DNA from: Anaerolineales bacterium Chloro_02
Lineage (GTDB): Bacteria > Chloroflexota > Anaerolineae > Anaerolineales > Anaerolineaceae
Direction of reading: 5' to 3'
Assembly: GCA_001603765.1 (NCBI GenBank)
Contig: LUZV01000154.1
Coordinates: 1-22,299 of the forward strand
Length of the DNA: 22,299 bases
This document shows positions 5,314 through 13,719 of this stretch, piece after piece. Numbering within the stretch: position 1 is the first letter of the stretch; every line of letters starts with the position of its first letter. The notes beneath the pieces were generated by a model. The model made no database searches. It was not told where the DNA came from and saw nothing but the letters and a program-made list of their open reading frames with translations. The translations under genes were made by a program, and so were the position numbers.

Positions 5314-6840
5314 CTACAGATCCAAACCCAACTGGTTGCCACCTTGCTTTGAGCCGGCTGGTTTTACAGCATCGTAAGACAAGGGCAGTTCAAGCCGGGC
5401 GCCTTGTTCAATCAGCTCAGCCACTGTCACAATTCTAATCCGGTCATATTTTCGACCCATCAATACGTGTTCATATTGACCAGCGTTCTTTGCTTCTTCG
5501 ATCATGGGTCTGGTTGGTTCATCCATTGTGATCAAGGTTGCCAATTCAGCCTTTTCTCTTTGCATATCGCCTTTGAGTGTGGCAATGGTGCCCCGGTTGG
5601 CTCCACCTGATTTAACTTGAATTACCATGCGTTCTGTTTTCCCTGGCGCAGATGCAAAATAAACAATTCCGTCAATTCCTTTGTCTGCTCCTTTTTTCTC
5701 GTTGATCGCCGCCCTGTTATTGGTGTATGTAAGCACTGCCCACTTCTCAAATTCTTTGCGGACCCGATCATCCTGGCGGTTGGCAAGTGCCCTGGCGGAA
5801 GCCATATCCTGGGGTATTCCGTCAACGACAAGATCCTTTGGGAGTTCATTTCCGGTAGGACCCGCCAGGCGTTTTAGGATCAGACCGATCGAATGATAAG
5901 TTATATCAATCCCAATCCATTGACGATTTAAACGTTCAGCAACCGCAACAGTAGTGCCGCATCCGCAATAAGCGTCCAGCACAACATCACCCTCATTGCT
6001 GCTGGCTTTGATAATGCGTTCAAGCAGAGCTTCGGGTTTTTGAGTTGGGTATCCTAATCGCTCTGCCGAGGTAGCAGGAATCATTGGAATATCCCATACA
6101 TCGTCGATCGCCTTGCCTTTTTCTATAATGTCACTAATGTATTGTTTTGTGACAGGATAGCCCTTGCTAACACTTCTATTGTCCCAAATGAATTCCCTTC
6201 CGTCATCATCAATTAATATTTTTCTAGCCCTTGCTGATGAGATTTCCTCTCTGGACCAGGGTTCTGTCACTGTGTTCAACCTCATTTTTCGTGACTTGGC
6301 GTAGAAAAGGATCACGTCATGCTTTGCGTTAAATTTGAACTTGTTATGCATTAATCGTTGTCCGTAGTGCCAGATTATTTCATTCCGATAATCCCCTCCC
6401 TGACTAACAAAAACAGCATCCAAAACCAGTTTCAGATAATGACTTGCCGTTGGATCACAATGTAAGTAAAAGCTTCCGGTAGGTTTCAGCACTCTGAAAA
6501 TTTCTGTTATTCGCAAGGTCATATGTACAAAATAAGCCAGCAGTTCGTACTTGTTCAGGATGAGTTCTAATGCCTTGATTAATTCAATAACCTGCCTGGT
6601 AAAGCGCCCACCACGGTTTGTTATGATTTCGGCAAAGCCATCTCTTGCCTGATCATCCCACTTCCAGGTGTCAACAAAAGCCTGTGCCTGTGCCTTGTCC
6701 TCTCCTCCGATGTTGTTATAAATTTGAGAGTAATTGCGCTTTGAGTTGAAAGGCGGATCGATATAACAGAGGTCCACACTTTCATCAGGAATTTTGTTTC
6801 GCAGGATTTCGAGATTGTCCCCATAGTAAAGTGTTTTCAT
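5314..6840 (-). CDS. DNA methyltransferase (N4/N6 type, beta order) with C-terminal PD-(D/E)XK nuclease-like domain
   Basis: A 508-residue protein. MKTLYYGDNLEILR leads into the catalytic motif IV DPPF (residues 28-31). Around residue 289 lies the AdoMet-binding motif I as DAYCGCGTT, followed by RLNRQWIGIDI. With motif IV first and motif I late, and a probable target-recognition region between them, it is a beta-class amino-methyltransferase acting on adenine N6 or cytosine N4. The last 150 residues carry GADKGIDGIVYF (Asp390) and VIQVKSGG (Gln408, Lys410), the Asp...QxK pattern of Mrr-like restriction nucleases. The single chain may thus combine modification and cleavage. No separate restriction or specificity gene is adjacent. 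The sequence looks more A+T-rich than its neighbours and lies beside a tRNA gene, which fits horizontal transfer. GGAGAG (6851-6846) precedes the start. Confidence 0.9.
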   Translation of the reverse strand: MKTLYYGDNLEILRNKIPDESVDLCYIDPPFNSKRNYSQIYNNIGGEDKAQAQAFVDTWKWDDQARDGFAEIITNRGGRFTRQVIELIKALELILNKYELLAYFVHMTLRITEIFRVLKPTGSFYLHCDPTASHYLKLVLDAVFVSQGGDYRNEIIWHYGQRLMHNKFKFNAKHDVILFYAKSRKMRLNTVTEPWSREEISSARARKILIDDDGREFIWDNRSVSKGYPVTKQYISDIIEKGKAIDDVWDIPMIPATSAERLGYPTQKPEALLERIIKASSNEGDVVLDAYCGCGTTVAVAERLNRQWIGIDITYHSIGLILKRLAGPTGNELPKDLVVDGIPQDMASARALANRQDDRVRKEFEKWAVLTYTNNRAAINEKKGADKGIDGIVYFASAPGKTERMVIQVKSGGANRGTIATLKGDMQREKAELATLITMDEPTRPMIEEAKNAGQYEHVLMGRKYDRIRIVTVAELIEQGARLELPLSYDAVKPAGSKQGGNQLGLDL

Positions 6841-6872
6841 CGGCTCTCTCCGTGATTTTTGTTAGTAATAGA

Positions 6873-6878
6873 ATTATA
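6873..6878 (-). promoter_or_regulatory. Likely -10 box of the methyltransferase gene
   Basis: TATAAT on the minus strand, 32 bases before the ATG, with a ribosome binding site between. No good -35 is visible at 16-18 bases. The rest of the 6841-6996 gap shows no gene and no clear terminator for the CapA-like gene. Confidence 0.45.
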
Positions 6879-6996
6879 ACCTGTCCCTCAGAGAGGTTAG
6901 GAGCAATGGCTCAAAGATTAAAATTCTGTTCGCCCATATGAGGCTTTACAGGGCTTATTACCCAGCAAAAATGCAGTTCACACTCAGCTTGTTTTT

Positions 6997-8679
6997 TTAT
7001 TCTAAGCCGCTCAATTCAAAGAGACGGCTAAGCATCTCAGCCCGCGCTTCGGGGGCCATCAGGGTCGGTGTTGACCAATTGAAGAACTGCACGGTAATCA
7101 GCTCCACTCCCAGGTATTTGCCGTCATAAAAGATGTGCCGGTCGAGAAAGGCTTTGTTTGAATCCTCAAACCAACCCAGCTGATCAAAAAAGAGGTTTCC
7201 CAGACCATAGTGGATGAAGCTGTCGCCATAAAATTCGAAAATATGAGGCTGATGCGCCTGACTGCCGCTCACGATAACCGCCCCGGCATCCGCGGCTTTG
7301 CGGGAATCATCAATCATTTGCTCGGTTGGGTTCCAGCGGTAGATCTCCTGATGCTGAAAAGTCACAATTACCTGGTAGCCGTCTGCTTTAAGGACTCGAA
7401 TTCTTGATGTCAGGTCTTCCATATCGCAATGGAGCGCTCCGGGGCTGGTTTCACTGGCAGTAGCATAGCCAGGAGCTTTGGCATTGCAACCAAGAAAAGC
7501 GATTTTTGTACCATTATGGGTAATCTTCAACGGCTCCCGAGCTTCGGCTAGGTCTGCTCCACCCCCGTAATATAACCACCCCTCGCGGCGATACATCTCA
7601 AGCGTGCGGTACATCGCCTCTGGTCCCCAGTCGCTGAGGTGATCGCCAGTGAGCTCAACCACATCCGTTCCGATCTCGCGCAGCAAATCGATATAGCGAT
7701 CCTTGGAACAAAATACCAGGTCTTCTTCCTGCACCCACTGCGGCGCGGGACAGTCTTTGGCAAAAGTGACTTCATTGCTTACATGGGCAATATCCGCCTC
7801 GCGCATTAACCCACCAATGGAGACGGCTGGAGATAGCACGCCGTTCATCTCCATTTCTTTAGCCGTCCCGCGTGTGAGCGCGGTGACGCCAGTGAGCACG
7901 ACGGTTGTCAGCAGGTCCGCCTCGCGGTTGGTTTTTGGGAGGAGCCTAATCGCGGTGTTGGCAAGATCATATTCAGTGCCACTTACCGCTCGGACGCCTT
8001 CATCCCAGCCAATGCGGAGCATCAGCGGGTAAGAATCGGGATCAAAATCCTTACGGATCGGAGAGTTGCCGTCCAGGCTGATGATCTTCCATTTTGGTTC
8101 AATTTTCTCGAAAGGCAAAATTGCCCAGGCATTGTTGTGCGTCTCGCAATACGCTAATAAGTTATCTTCTGCCAGTGGGCGCGCGTCTGCCCTCGGGTTT
8201 CCGTAGCGCAATTTAAGGCTGTCATAGATTGCCGGAGGCATCACCAGCACCCTCGCGGGGAAAGGAGCATCGTTCCGCCAGAACGCGATCAGGGAGTCGA
8301 CGCTAACATTATCTGCCACGGTCGCGAACGGAGCAGCCAGGGCGTAAACCCAGGTGCTGACCGGGTTATCCATTTCGATCGTCAGGCTGAGCGATGCGTC
8401 ATTCTTTTTGCCCACCTTTTGTACCCCTTGCAGGTTGGCGAGATCCATCAGCACCTGTTCCGGAAGCCGCGGATCAATCCAAACAGTCGGAACGATCGCG
8501 GTTGGCGAAGGTTGGATCGAGGGTGTTTGTGCTGGCGAAAAAGGCGCTTTTGTCTCAATGTTTGGATCAATGAATGTAGGCGTAGGCAGCTGAGCACCAA
8601 TAAACCCACATGCCGAAAGAATAATGCAAAAAATGATTAGCACAAAAATAAATTGCTTGAGTTGAGCTTTCATTGTCAT
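6997..8679 (-). CDS. CapA-like lipoprotein (PGA_cap metallophosphatase fold) with extra N-terminal domain
   Basis: A 560-residue exported lipoprotein. A hydrophobic signal ends in the lipobox LSAC with Cys24 as the anchor, and a Pro/Thr/Ser-rich linker follows to about residue 68. Residues of roughly 95-255 form an extra domain. One segment, WAILPFEKIEPKWKIISLDG, resembles the periplasmic phosphate/anion-binding fold, but only weakly. Residues 258-505 match the CapA (poly-gamma-glutamate capsule) family: VLTGVTALTRG (261-271), LTGDHLSDWG (343-352), GSQAHQPH (472-479) and YGLGNLFFDQ (491-500). Several metal-site positions differ from the usual GD, NNH and GHHPH forms. No capBC genes are nearby, so a role in a polyglutamate capsule is not supported. 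Such proteins may act on cell-envelope polymers. ATG 8673 is an alternative start. Confidence 0.83.
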   Translation of the reverse strand: MTMKAQLKQFIFVLIIFCIILSACGFIGAQLPTPTFIDPNIETKAPFSPAQTPSIQPSPTAIVPTVWIDPRLPEQVLMDLANLQGVQKVGKKNDASLSLTIEMDNPVSTWVYALAAPFATVADNVSVDSLIAFWRNDAPFPARVLVMPPAIYDSLKLRYGNPRADARPLAEDNLLAYCETHNNAWAILPFEKIEPKWKIISLDGNSPIRKDFDPDSYPLMLRIGWDEGVRAVSGTEYDLANTAIRLLPKTNREADLLTTVVLTGVTALTRGTAKEMEMNGVLSPAVSIGGLMREADIAHVSNEVTFAKDCPAPQWVQEEDLVFCSKDRYIDLLREIGTDVVELTGDHLSDWGPEAMYRTLEMYRREGWLYYGGGADLAEAREPLKITHNGTKIAFLGCNAKAPGYATASETSPGALHCDMEDLTSRIRVLKADGYQVIVTFQHQEIYRWNPTEQMIDDSRKAADAGAVIVSGSQAHQPHIFEFYGDSFIHYGLGNLFFDQLGWFEDSNKAFLDRHIFYDGKYLGVELITVQFFNWSTPTLMAPEARAEMLSRLFELSGLE

Positions 8680-8742
8680 ATTTCCCGCCAGAATTGTACT
8701 TCAAAATGCCTTTCTTTTTTCCGCGGCTGTACTCCCGAAGAA

Positions 8743-8783
8743 TTAAAAAAGCACCCAACCATAGGATTTGGCAGGGTGCTTTT
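8743..8783 (-). terminator. Intrinsic terminator of the C25 peptidase gene
   Basis: GCACCC (8751-8756) pairs with GGGTGC (8774-8779), and the stem extends into flanking A and T runs. On the minus strand it is followed by TTTTTTAATT. It lies about 20 bases after the peptidase stop and isolates that gene from the CapA-like gene. Confidence 0.8.
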
Positions 8784-8801
8784 GGTCCAATAAAAAGAAA
8801 T

Positions 8802-11800
8802 TTAGTTGCCCGTCACCACAGCAGGCAGGTAAATACGATACATCATTGATGCCGTGACGCATTGTTGCAGCTGGACGTCATCGATATACCAGCCTTCCGC
8901 CGCCCCATCGAGACCCGTCCCAAGCCGGAAACGGAATTGGACTGTTTTCCCTTTGAATGGCGAGAGTTGGACAACGGTGCGAACCCAATCATCCGTCCCA
9001 AAGCACCAAGCGTTTTTCCCGGCGATGGGGTTATAAACGCCAGCTTTTACCGTGCCATTGTAGGCGTTAGTAAGCAAGTAAGGCTTGGCAACCTGGTTCC
9101 AGGTTGTGCCGCCATCCAGGGTGAATTCCAGGATCCCGCCGTCATTACAAGAAGTGAGGCTGTCAAAAGCCCAGCGGTGCCAGAAAATCAGAGAAACAGG
9201 CTCGGTTGTATCCGGGATAGACATCTCCGGAAAGACCAGGCGCTGATCGGACTGACCAGCGGGCACACCTGCCGTGACCGCGTGTGTGGGCGAGTATGCT
9301 CTGACGGTTGTAAGATCAAATTTGAAAAGATCGCCAGGATTCTGCCATGCTCCTAAACCGCTTTCAAAGTCGGTAAAGTAGTCAACTTGTTTCACGGTTC
9401 CCTGACCGCAGTCGCCAGGACCGGGGCTGGTGCGAAATGTGAATATTTGAGTGCCGTTGACTTTGCCGCAAATATTTTCAACATGAGCACTCCAATAATA
9501 TTGGGTGTCGGTCGCCAGGCTGGAAGAAAGGGTAAAGCTCGTCCCAACGATGCCGCTTCGGTCAAAAACGATATGGTTGAAAGCAGGGTCAGAAGAAATC
9601 TGAAGCTGATATGTTTCAGCGTTTGGCACCGCCGTCCAGCTAAAGCTTGGGCGCGGAGAGACATCCTTTGAATTATTCGCAGGGGTCATCAGTTGAGGGG
9701 TGGTTGTAATTGGCGCGAAGACTGAAACCTCAACGGCAGCCGAGTGAACCAGGCTGCCAGAGGTGCCGGTGATGGTGAGGGTATTTGCGCCTGTCGCAGC
9801 CGTTCCGTTGCCAACGATGCTCGCGGTCGTCGAGCCCGGAGGGGTTAGTGAGGTTCGGGCGAGGGTGGTGGTGAAACCCTGAACGGTGGATGCCTGCAGC
9901 GAAACGAGGGATGAGAATTCATTAATAGAAGTCAGGTTGATCGTTGCGCTATTGGTGGCGTTATTACAAGTTTTGATGCTTGTCGGCGCGATAATGATCT
10001 TAAAATCCGGGAACTTTGGTTTCATCACGATTTCGAGTGAAGGGTCACCAAAAATGTGATACGTTTCGCGGTAGTAGTTGTCTAGACTGGAGCCCGAATT
10101 ATCCACAACTTGCAGCCCATGTTGAGTCATTTCAGCGATGCTGGGGATGGAATTCAGCTCTGGATCGGCATAAAGGTTATCAAAAATCGCCTTTTCCAGC
10201 GTTTCATCTTCCTGCCAATAGGTGCTGTCGCTTGACCCAAAGAAGGTCAAACCGCCATTAACGGGTTCGATAACCCAAGTGTCACCGAACGATTCACCTG
10301 TATTGAAATCCGCCGTGATGCAGGCGTGCGAAGCCACATATGGGATTGCGACGCCGGTCATATTGCGGATGTCAGACTGGGTCACCCGTGGGGCGTCCCA
10401 AAAGGTTGTAGCGCCGTGCCCGCTATAGACCAGCATTGCGCGATTATCATTCATCGAAGCGACCGCGTTCGCGCCAGTTCCGCCGTATGTAATCGCGTAA
10501 ACTTTATCGCCGCCTGCCTGAGGGTTATTTGGAAAAATACCCGTATAGCCCTTTGGGAGTGTGTAGTTATCGATTACATAATTATGGGTTCTTTCAGCGA
10601 CGTAGTAATAGCTGCTGTCATTCGATGCTAAAAACTCTATCTTTTTTACCCAAGCTTCATCTCCAACCACGTTCTGGTAAGCCTGATATTTTTCAATCAT
10701 CGCGCTCAGGTTAGCGGTTGTGCGTACCGGGAAGCGTCCATAGAAAATATCCGGAATAAATTCAGTCTCATTATCCATGGTGAAGTACTGCAAATCCGTG
10801 CGATAACCGCTGGCGGTGCGCATGACATAATTGGTCAGATCCGCCGGGTTTCCCGGGTAATAATCCCCGACCAGCAGCACATAATCGGGCGGGTTGGCGC
10901 CCAGGTATTGGGTTTTGATGTAATTTTTGATCGCGGTTGTGGTATTGCCACCTACTGTGGTCAGATTTGCCACCGCAACTGAAAAGCCCTGGCTCTGTTT
11001 GAGTGCCACAAAATCAGTCAATCCCGCTTCGAACATATCAGCTGTGATAATCAGGTATCTTTCAGCCACGTTCGGGACGGCAACCGGGCGCCCCTGGTTA
11101 TAGTTGAGCACCATCGTCTGGAGCATGTTGTTAAAGGGAGCTGAGTTGAGCCGGTCGGCCTCGGAATAGGTCAGTGCCATGTCACTGCCGATCAGGTTAA
11201 GACGAAAAGTAACTTCAGATGTGGTTTCCAGCTCACCCAAGGCGGCGTTGTAACGCGCGGGGTGAACCTCAACCACGACAATTCTATGTCCCCGGATCAC
11301 AAAATCATCCGAGATCGCAATCAATTCATTTGGATAAAAGCCACCGCCGTAAAGTTGGGCTGAAGGGGCAACCAGCGGAATTGGATCACCGCATTTCGGC
11401 TGTGAAGGTTGAACGGCGGCAATAGCTCCTTCCAAACCGAGTTTGGAAAGGTTGACTATCTGCGATTCAACCTGGAGGAGCTCCACGGAAACCTCCGCAC
11501 CAAGCGGCACTTCAATCATTTTTCGCAGGACCGGTAAATCCGGTGCGCCAATTACGCCGTTAAAACCATAGCCATCACCGGTCAGGGTCAGATAAGTCTG
11601 TCCCAATATGGTAGTTTGTCCGAAATTCGCGCCGGGCATTTTGGCGTGAAGGTCAATCAATTCTGCTGATGCCGTGAGAAGTGTCACTTCGGGACCATGC
11701 TTTTCGGTTAGTGGACCAAAAGCCAGCCACTGGTCGACACCCGTCTGAGCAAATGCGGGCGAAATTAGTAATCCTGCTACTAATACAGTCAGAAAAACTA

Positions 11801-11846
11801 CAGCAAATATCTGTTTTGGAGCCGATAACAGCCTGGGTGATCTCAT
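8802..11846 (-). CDS. Secreted C25 (gingipain-like) cysteine peptidase
   Basis: A 1014-residue exported protein. The Sec signal peptide ends at about AFA|Q (residues 31-34). A propeptide-like region runs to roughly residue 220. The peptidase domain follows, with the catalytic histidine in VYSGHGATTFW (His477) and the nucleophile in SHACITADF (Cys509). The 32-residue spacing is close to that of gingipains. After it come a beta-sandwich region, a fibronectin-III-like domain (about 718-815) and a jelly-roll/MAM-like module (about 815-1003) with DFESGLGAW and GWYIDDVQL. The last residues are YRIYLPAVVTGN. There is no Bacteroidetes type IX sorting domain. The start ATG 11846 is set by AGGAGG just upstream and by the signal peptide; an ATG 15 codons earlier is less likely. 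It is a single-gene unit, probably for extracellular protein degradation. Confidence 0.9.
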   Translation of the reverse strand: MRSPRLLSAPKQIFAVVFLTVLVAGLLISPAFAQTGVDQWLAFGPLTEKHGPEVTLLTASAELIDLHAKMPGANFGQTTILGQTYLTLTGDGYGFNGVIGAPDLPVLRKMIEVPLGAEVSVELLQVESQIVNLSKLGLEGAIAAVQPSQPKCGDPIPLVAPSAQLYGGGFYPNELIAISDDFVIRGHRIVVVEVHPARYNAALGELETTSEVTFRLNLIGSDMALTYSEADRLNSAPFNNMLQTMVLNYNQGRPVAVPNVAERYLIITADMFEAGLTDFVALKQSQGFSVAVANLTTVGGNTTTAIKNYIKTQYLGANPPDYVLLVGDYYPGNPADLTNYVMRTASGYRTDLQYFTMDNETEFIPDIFYGRFPVRTTANLSAMIEKYQAYQNVVGDEAWVKKIEFLASNDSSYYYVAERTHNYVIDNYTLPKGYTGIFPNNPQAGGDKVYAITYGGTGANAVASMNDNRAMLVYSGHGATTFWDAPRVTQSDIRNMTGVAIPYVASHACITADFNTGESFGDTWVIEPVNGGLTFFGSSDSTYWQEDETLEKAIFDNLYADPELNSIPSIAEMTQHGLQVVDNSGSSLDNYYRETYHIFGDPSLEIVMKPKFPDFKIIIAPTSIKTCNNATNSATINLTSINEFSSLVSLQASTVQGFTTTLARTSLTPPGSTTASIVGNGTAATGANTLTITGTSGSLVHSAAVEVSVFAPITTTPQLMTPANNSKDVSPRPSFSWTAVPNAETYQLQISSDPAFNHIVFDRSGIVGTSFTLSSSLATDTQYYWSAHVENICGKVNGTQIFTFRTSPGPGDCGQGTVKQVDYFTDFESGLGAWQNPGDLFKFDLTTVRAYSPTHAVTAGVPAGQSDQRLVFPEMSIPDTTEPVSLIFWHRWAFDSLTSCNDGGILEFTLDGGTTWNQVAKPYLLTNAYNGTVKAGVYNPIAGKNAWCFGTDDWVRTVVQLSPFKGKTVQFRFRLGTGLDGAAEGWYIDDVQLQQCVTASMMYRIYLPAVVTGN

Positions 11847-11894
11847 AAAGCCTCCTGAGAATTGTTTAGTGCCGCCGTTGGCAGCACCCATGTA

Positions 11895-11921
11895 ATTCTA
11901 ACAGTAAACATAAAATGTCAG
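11895..11921 (-). promoter_or_regulatory. Possible promoter of the C25 peptidase gene
   Basis: On the minus strand TGTTAGAAT gives an extended -10 (TAGAAT at 11900-11895). CTGACA (11921-11916) is a possible -35 with a short 15-base spacer. The expected leader of about 40 nt contains the AGGAGG site. Confidence 0.4.
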
Positions 11922-11965
11922 TTTATTGAAACCAATTTTCACCCTTCCAGCTCGCCTGCGCGTGA

Positions 11966-11971
11966 TAAACT
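11966..11971 (+). promoter_or_regulatory. Possible -10 box giving a leaderless comM mRNA
   Basis: TAAACT ends 6 bases before the comM ATG, and no Shine-Dalgarno sequence is present in that gap. If used, the transcript would start at or next to the A of the start codon. No good -35 is visible. Confidence 0.25.
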
Positions 11972-11977
11972 TAACCT

Positions 11978-13498
11978 ATGCTGGCACATGTATATTCTTG
12001 CGCGGTGATCGGTCTCGAAGGCGTCATTATCGATATTGAAGTGGATTATGGTCAGGGCATGCCGCATATGGCGATTGTTGGCTTGCCTGATGAAGCGGTT
12101 AAAGAAAGCCGGGAGCGCGTCTATTCCGCGATCAAAAATGCCGATTTAGCATATCCCAGGCAGCCCCTGACGGTCAACCTCGCGCCAGCCTCGGTTCGCA
12201 AGGAAGGTCCGTTCTTTGATCTGCCCATCGCGATCGGGGTGCTGATCACGGGCGAACAAATCGCGCCAGAGAGCATTGAAGGCGCACTGATTATCGGCGA
12301 ACTCTCACTGGACGGCTCGGTCAGACATGTGCGCGGCATCCTCACCGTTGCCGCTCATGCCCGACAGGCGGGCTATAGCCGCTTATTTGTTCCAGCTTGT
12401 GATGCCCCCGAGGCAACGCTGATCCCTGATATCGAAGTTTACCCGGTCAATACGCTGCGGGAACTGGTGGATCATCTGACAGGTGAAGAGAAAATCAAAC
12501 CTGGAACTCCACAGGAATATGCCCCGCAAGAGGACCCTGAAACTGATTTGGATTTCAGCGAGATCAAAGGGCAGGAGCATATCAAACGCGCGCTCGAAGT
12601 TGCAGCCGCGGGCGGGCACAACGTCCTGATGTCCGGCGCGCCTGGGGCGGGCAAAACGCTTTTGGCGCGGGCAATCACTTCCATTTTGCCGCGACTGAGC
12701 CTGGATGAAGCCCTCGAGGTAACCGGCATTTATTCCATTTGCGACATGCTTCCCGCAGGAACACCGCTGATCCAATCCCGACCGTTCCGCGCGCCGCACC
12801 ATACCATCAGCCACGCGGGATTGGTCGGTGGAGGCAACATTCCGCACCCAGGTGAGATTTCACTCGCTCACCGCGGCGTGCTCTTCCTGGACGAATTGCC
12901 CGAATTCGGTCAGCGCAGCCTTGAAGTGCTGCGCCAGCCGATTGAGGACAAAATCGTCACCATCAGCCGTGCCCAAGGTTCTTTCACTTTCCCCGCTAAC
13001 TTTATGCTGATTGGGGCGATGAACCCCTGCCCTTGCGGGTATTATGGCGACAAATTGCGAGCTTGCACCTGCGCCCAATCGGTGATCACCAATTACCAGA
13101 AACGTATCTCCGGACCACTGCTCGATCGGATTGACATTCACCTTCAGGTTCCACGCGTGGATTACCAGAAGCTCAGCAGCCAGCGCACCGGGGAACCTTC
13201 CAACCAAATCAGAAAGCGCGTTGAAGCCGCCCGTCAGCGCCAGTTGGCGCGCTTTAACGGGACAAAGCTCGCGTCTAACGCCGACATGACCCCCAAAGAA
13301 ATTCGCACTTACTGCCAGGTGTCCGCGGACGGCGAAGCGCTGATGAAAAGCGCTATGAGGCAGCTTAAACTGACTGCCCGCGGTTACCATCGCGTGCTGA
13401 AGCTTGCCAGAACGATCGCGGATCTTGCTGGCGATCCCGAAATAAAACCTGAACACCTCGCCGAATCGCTCCAATACCGCCAAAACGAAGAGGAATAA
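11978..13498 (+). CDS. comM: YifB/ComM family Mg-chelatase-like AAA+ ATPase
   Basis: A 506-residue protein. The N-terminal Lon-protease-like (ChlI) fold starts MLAHVYSCAVIGLEGVIIDI and includes PHMAIVGLPDEAVKESRERV. Then comes an AAA+ ATPase with Walker A GAPGAGKT (Lys226) and Walker B VLFLDELPEF (Asp305-Glu306). A Cys-containing insertion with CPCGYYGD (Cys351, Cys353) follows. The chelatase C-terminal domain has a typical end: RGYHRVLKLARTIADLAG. In Vibrio and Haemophilus the ComM relative is a branch-migration helicase used in natural transformation; elsewhere its role is less clear. No other competence gene is nearby. It is transcribed divergently from the C25 peptidase gene. No ribosome binding site precedes the ATG. 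Confidence 0.95.
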   Translation: MLAHVYSCAVIGLEGVIIDIEVDYGQGMPHMAIVGLPDEAVKESRERVYSAIKNADLAYPRQPLTVNLAPASVRKEGPFFDLPIAIGVLITGEQIAPESIEGALIIGELSLDGSVRHVRGILTVAAHARQAGYSRLFVPACDAPEATLIPDIEVYPVNTLRELVDHLTGEEKIKPGTPQEYAPQEDPETDLDFSEIKGQEHIKRALEVAAAGGHNVLMSGAPGAGKTLLARAITSILPRLSLDEALEVTGIYSICDMLPAGTPLIQSRPFRAPHHTISHAGLVGGGNIPHPGEISLAHRGVLFLDELPEFGQRSLEVLRQPIEDKIVTISRAQGSFTFPANFMLIGAMNPCPCGYYGDKLRACTCAQSVITNYQKRISGPLLDRIDIHLQVPRVDYQKLSSQRTGEPSNQIRKRVEAARQRQLARFNGTKLASNADMTPKEIRTYCQVSADGEALMKSAMRQLKLTARGYHRVLKLARTIADLAGDPEIKPEHLAESLQYRQNEEE

Positions 13499-13719
13499 GG
13501 ATTCTCTATCCCCGTTAAAACAAGGCTGTGTATAACAACACTTCCTTATAACCACCTCTTTTTTCCATCCAAACGAAAACTATTTAATGTCATTTACGAA
13601 TGCTGATAAATACCACCGCCAAAAGAGGCACGCGGCAAACCAGTTTGCTCTTTGCGGGAACTTTTTTTCCGAACCGGTCGTCAGATGGAAAGAATAAACA
13701 AAATATTAGGAGTAAGAAG
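13499..13719 (+). other. Intergenic region without a recognised gene
   Basis: The 221 bases between comM and the META-domain gene hold no convincing ORF, tRNA or intrinsic terminator. A+T-rich stretches (for example around 13580-13600 and 13690-13710) could hold the promoter of the downstream gene, but no pair of boxes with good spacing stands out. Frames that extend the downstream gene back to 13600 look non-coding. Confidence 0.5.

Noticed and set aside
5003..6996. Genomic island bounded by a tRNA-Glu attachment duplication
   Set aside because: The methyltransferase gene lies next to the tRNA 3' end, but I could not find a repeat of the tRNA 3' sequence beyond it, and there is no integrase.
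8680..8742. TACAAT as promoter -10 of the CapA-like gene
   Set aside because: It lies so close to the start that the transcript would lose any ribosome binding site, and no -35 is seen at proper spacing.
12860..13555. Minus-strand open frame of 231 codons opposite comM
   Set aside because: It is antisense to the conserved ATPase and C-terminal domains of comM; it has no ribosome binding site or recognisable product.
13600..13719. 40-codon extension of the META-domain protein
   Set aside because: It would bury the signal peptide; AGGAG and the lipobox position support the ATG at 13720.
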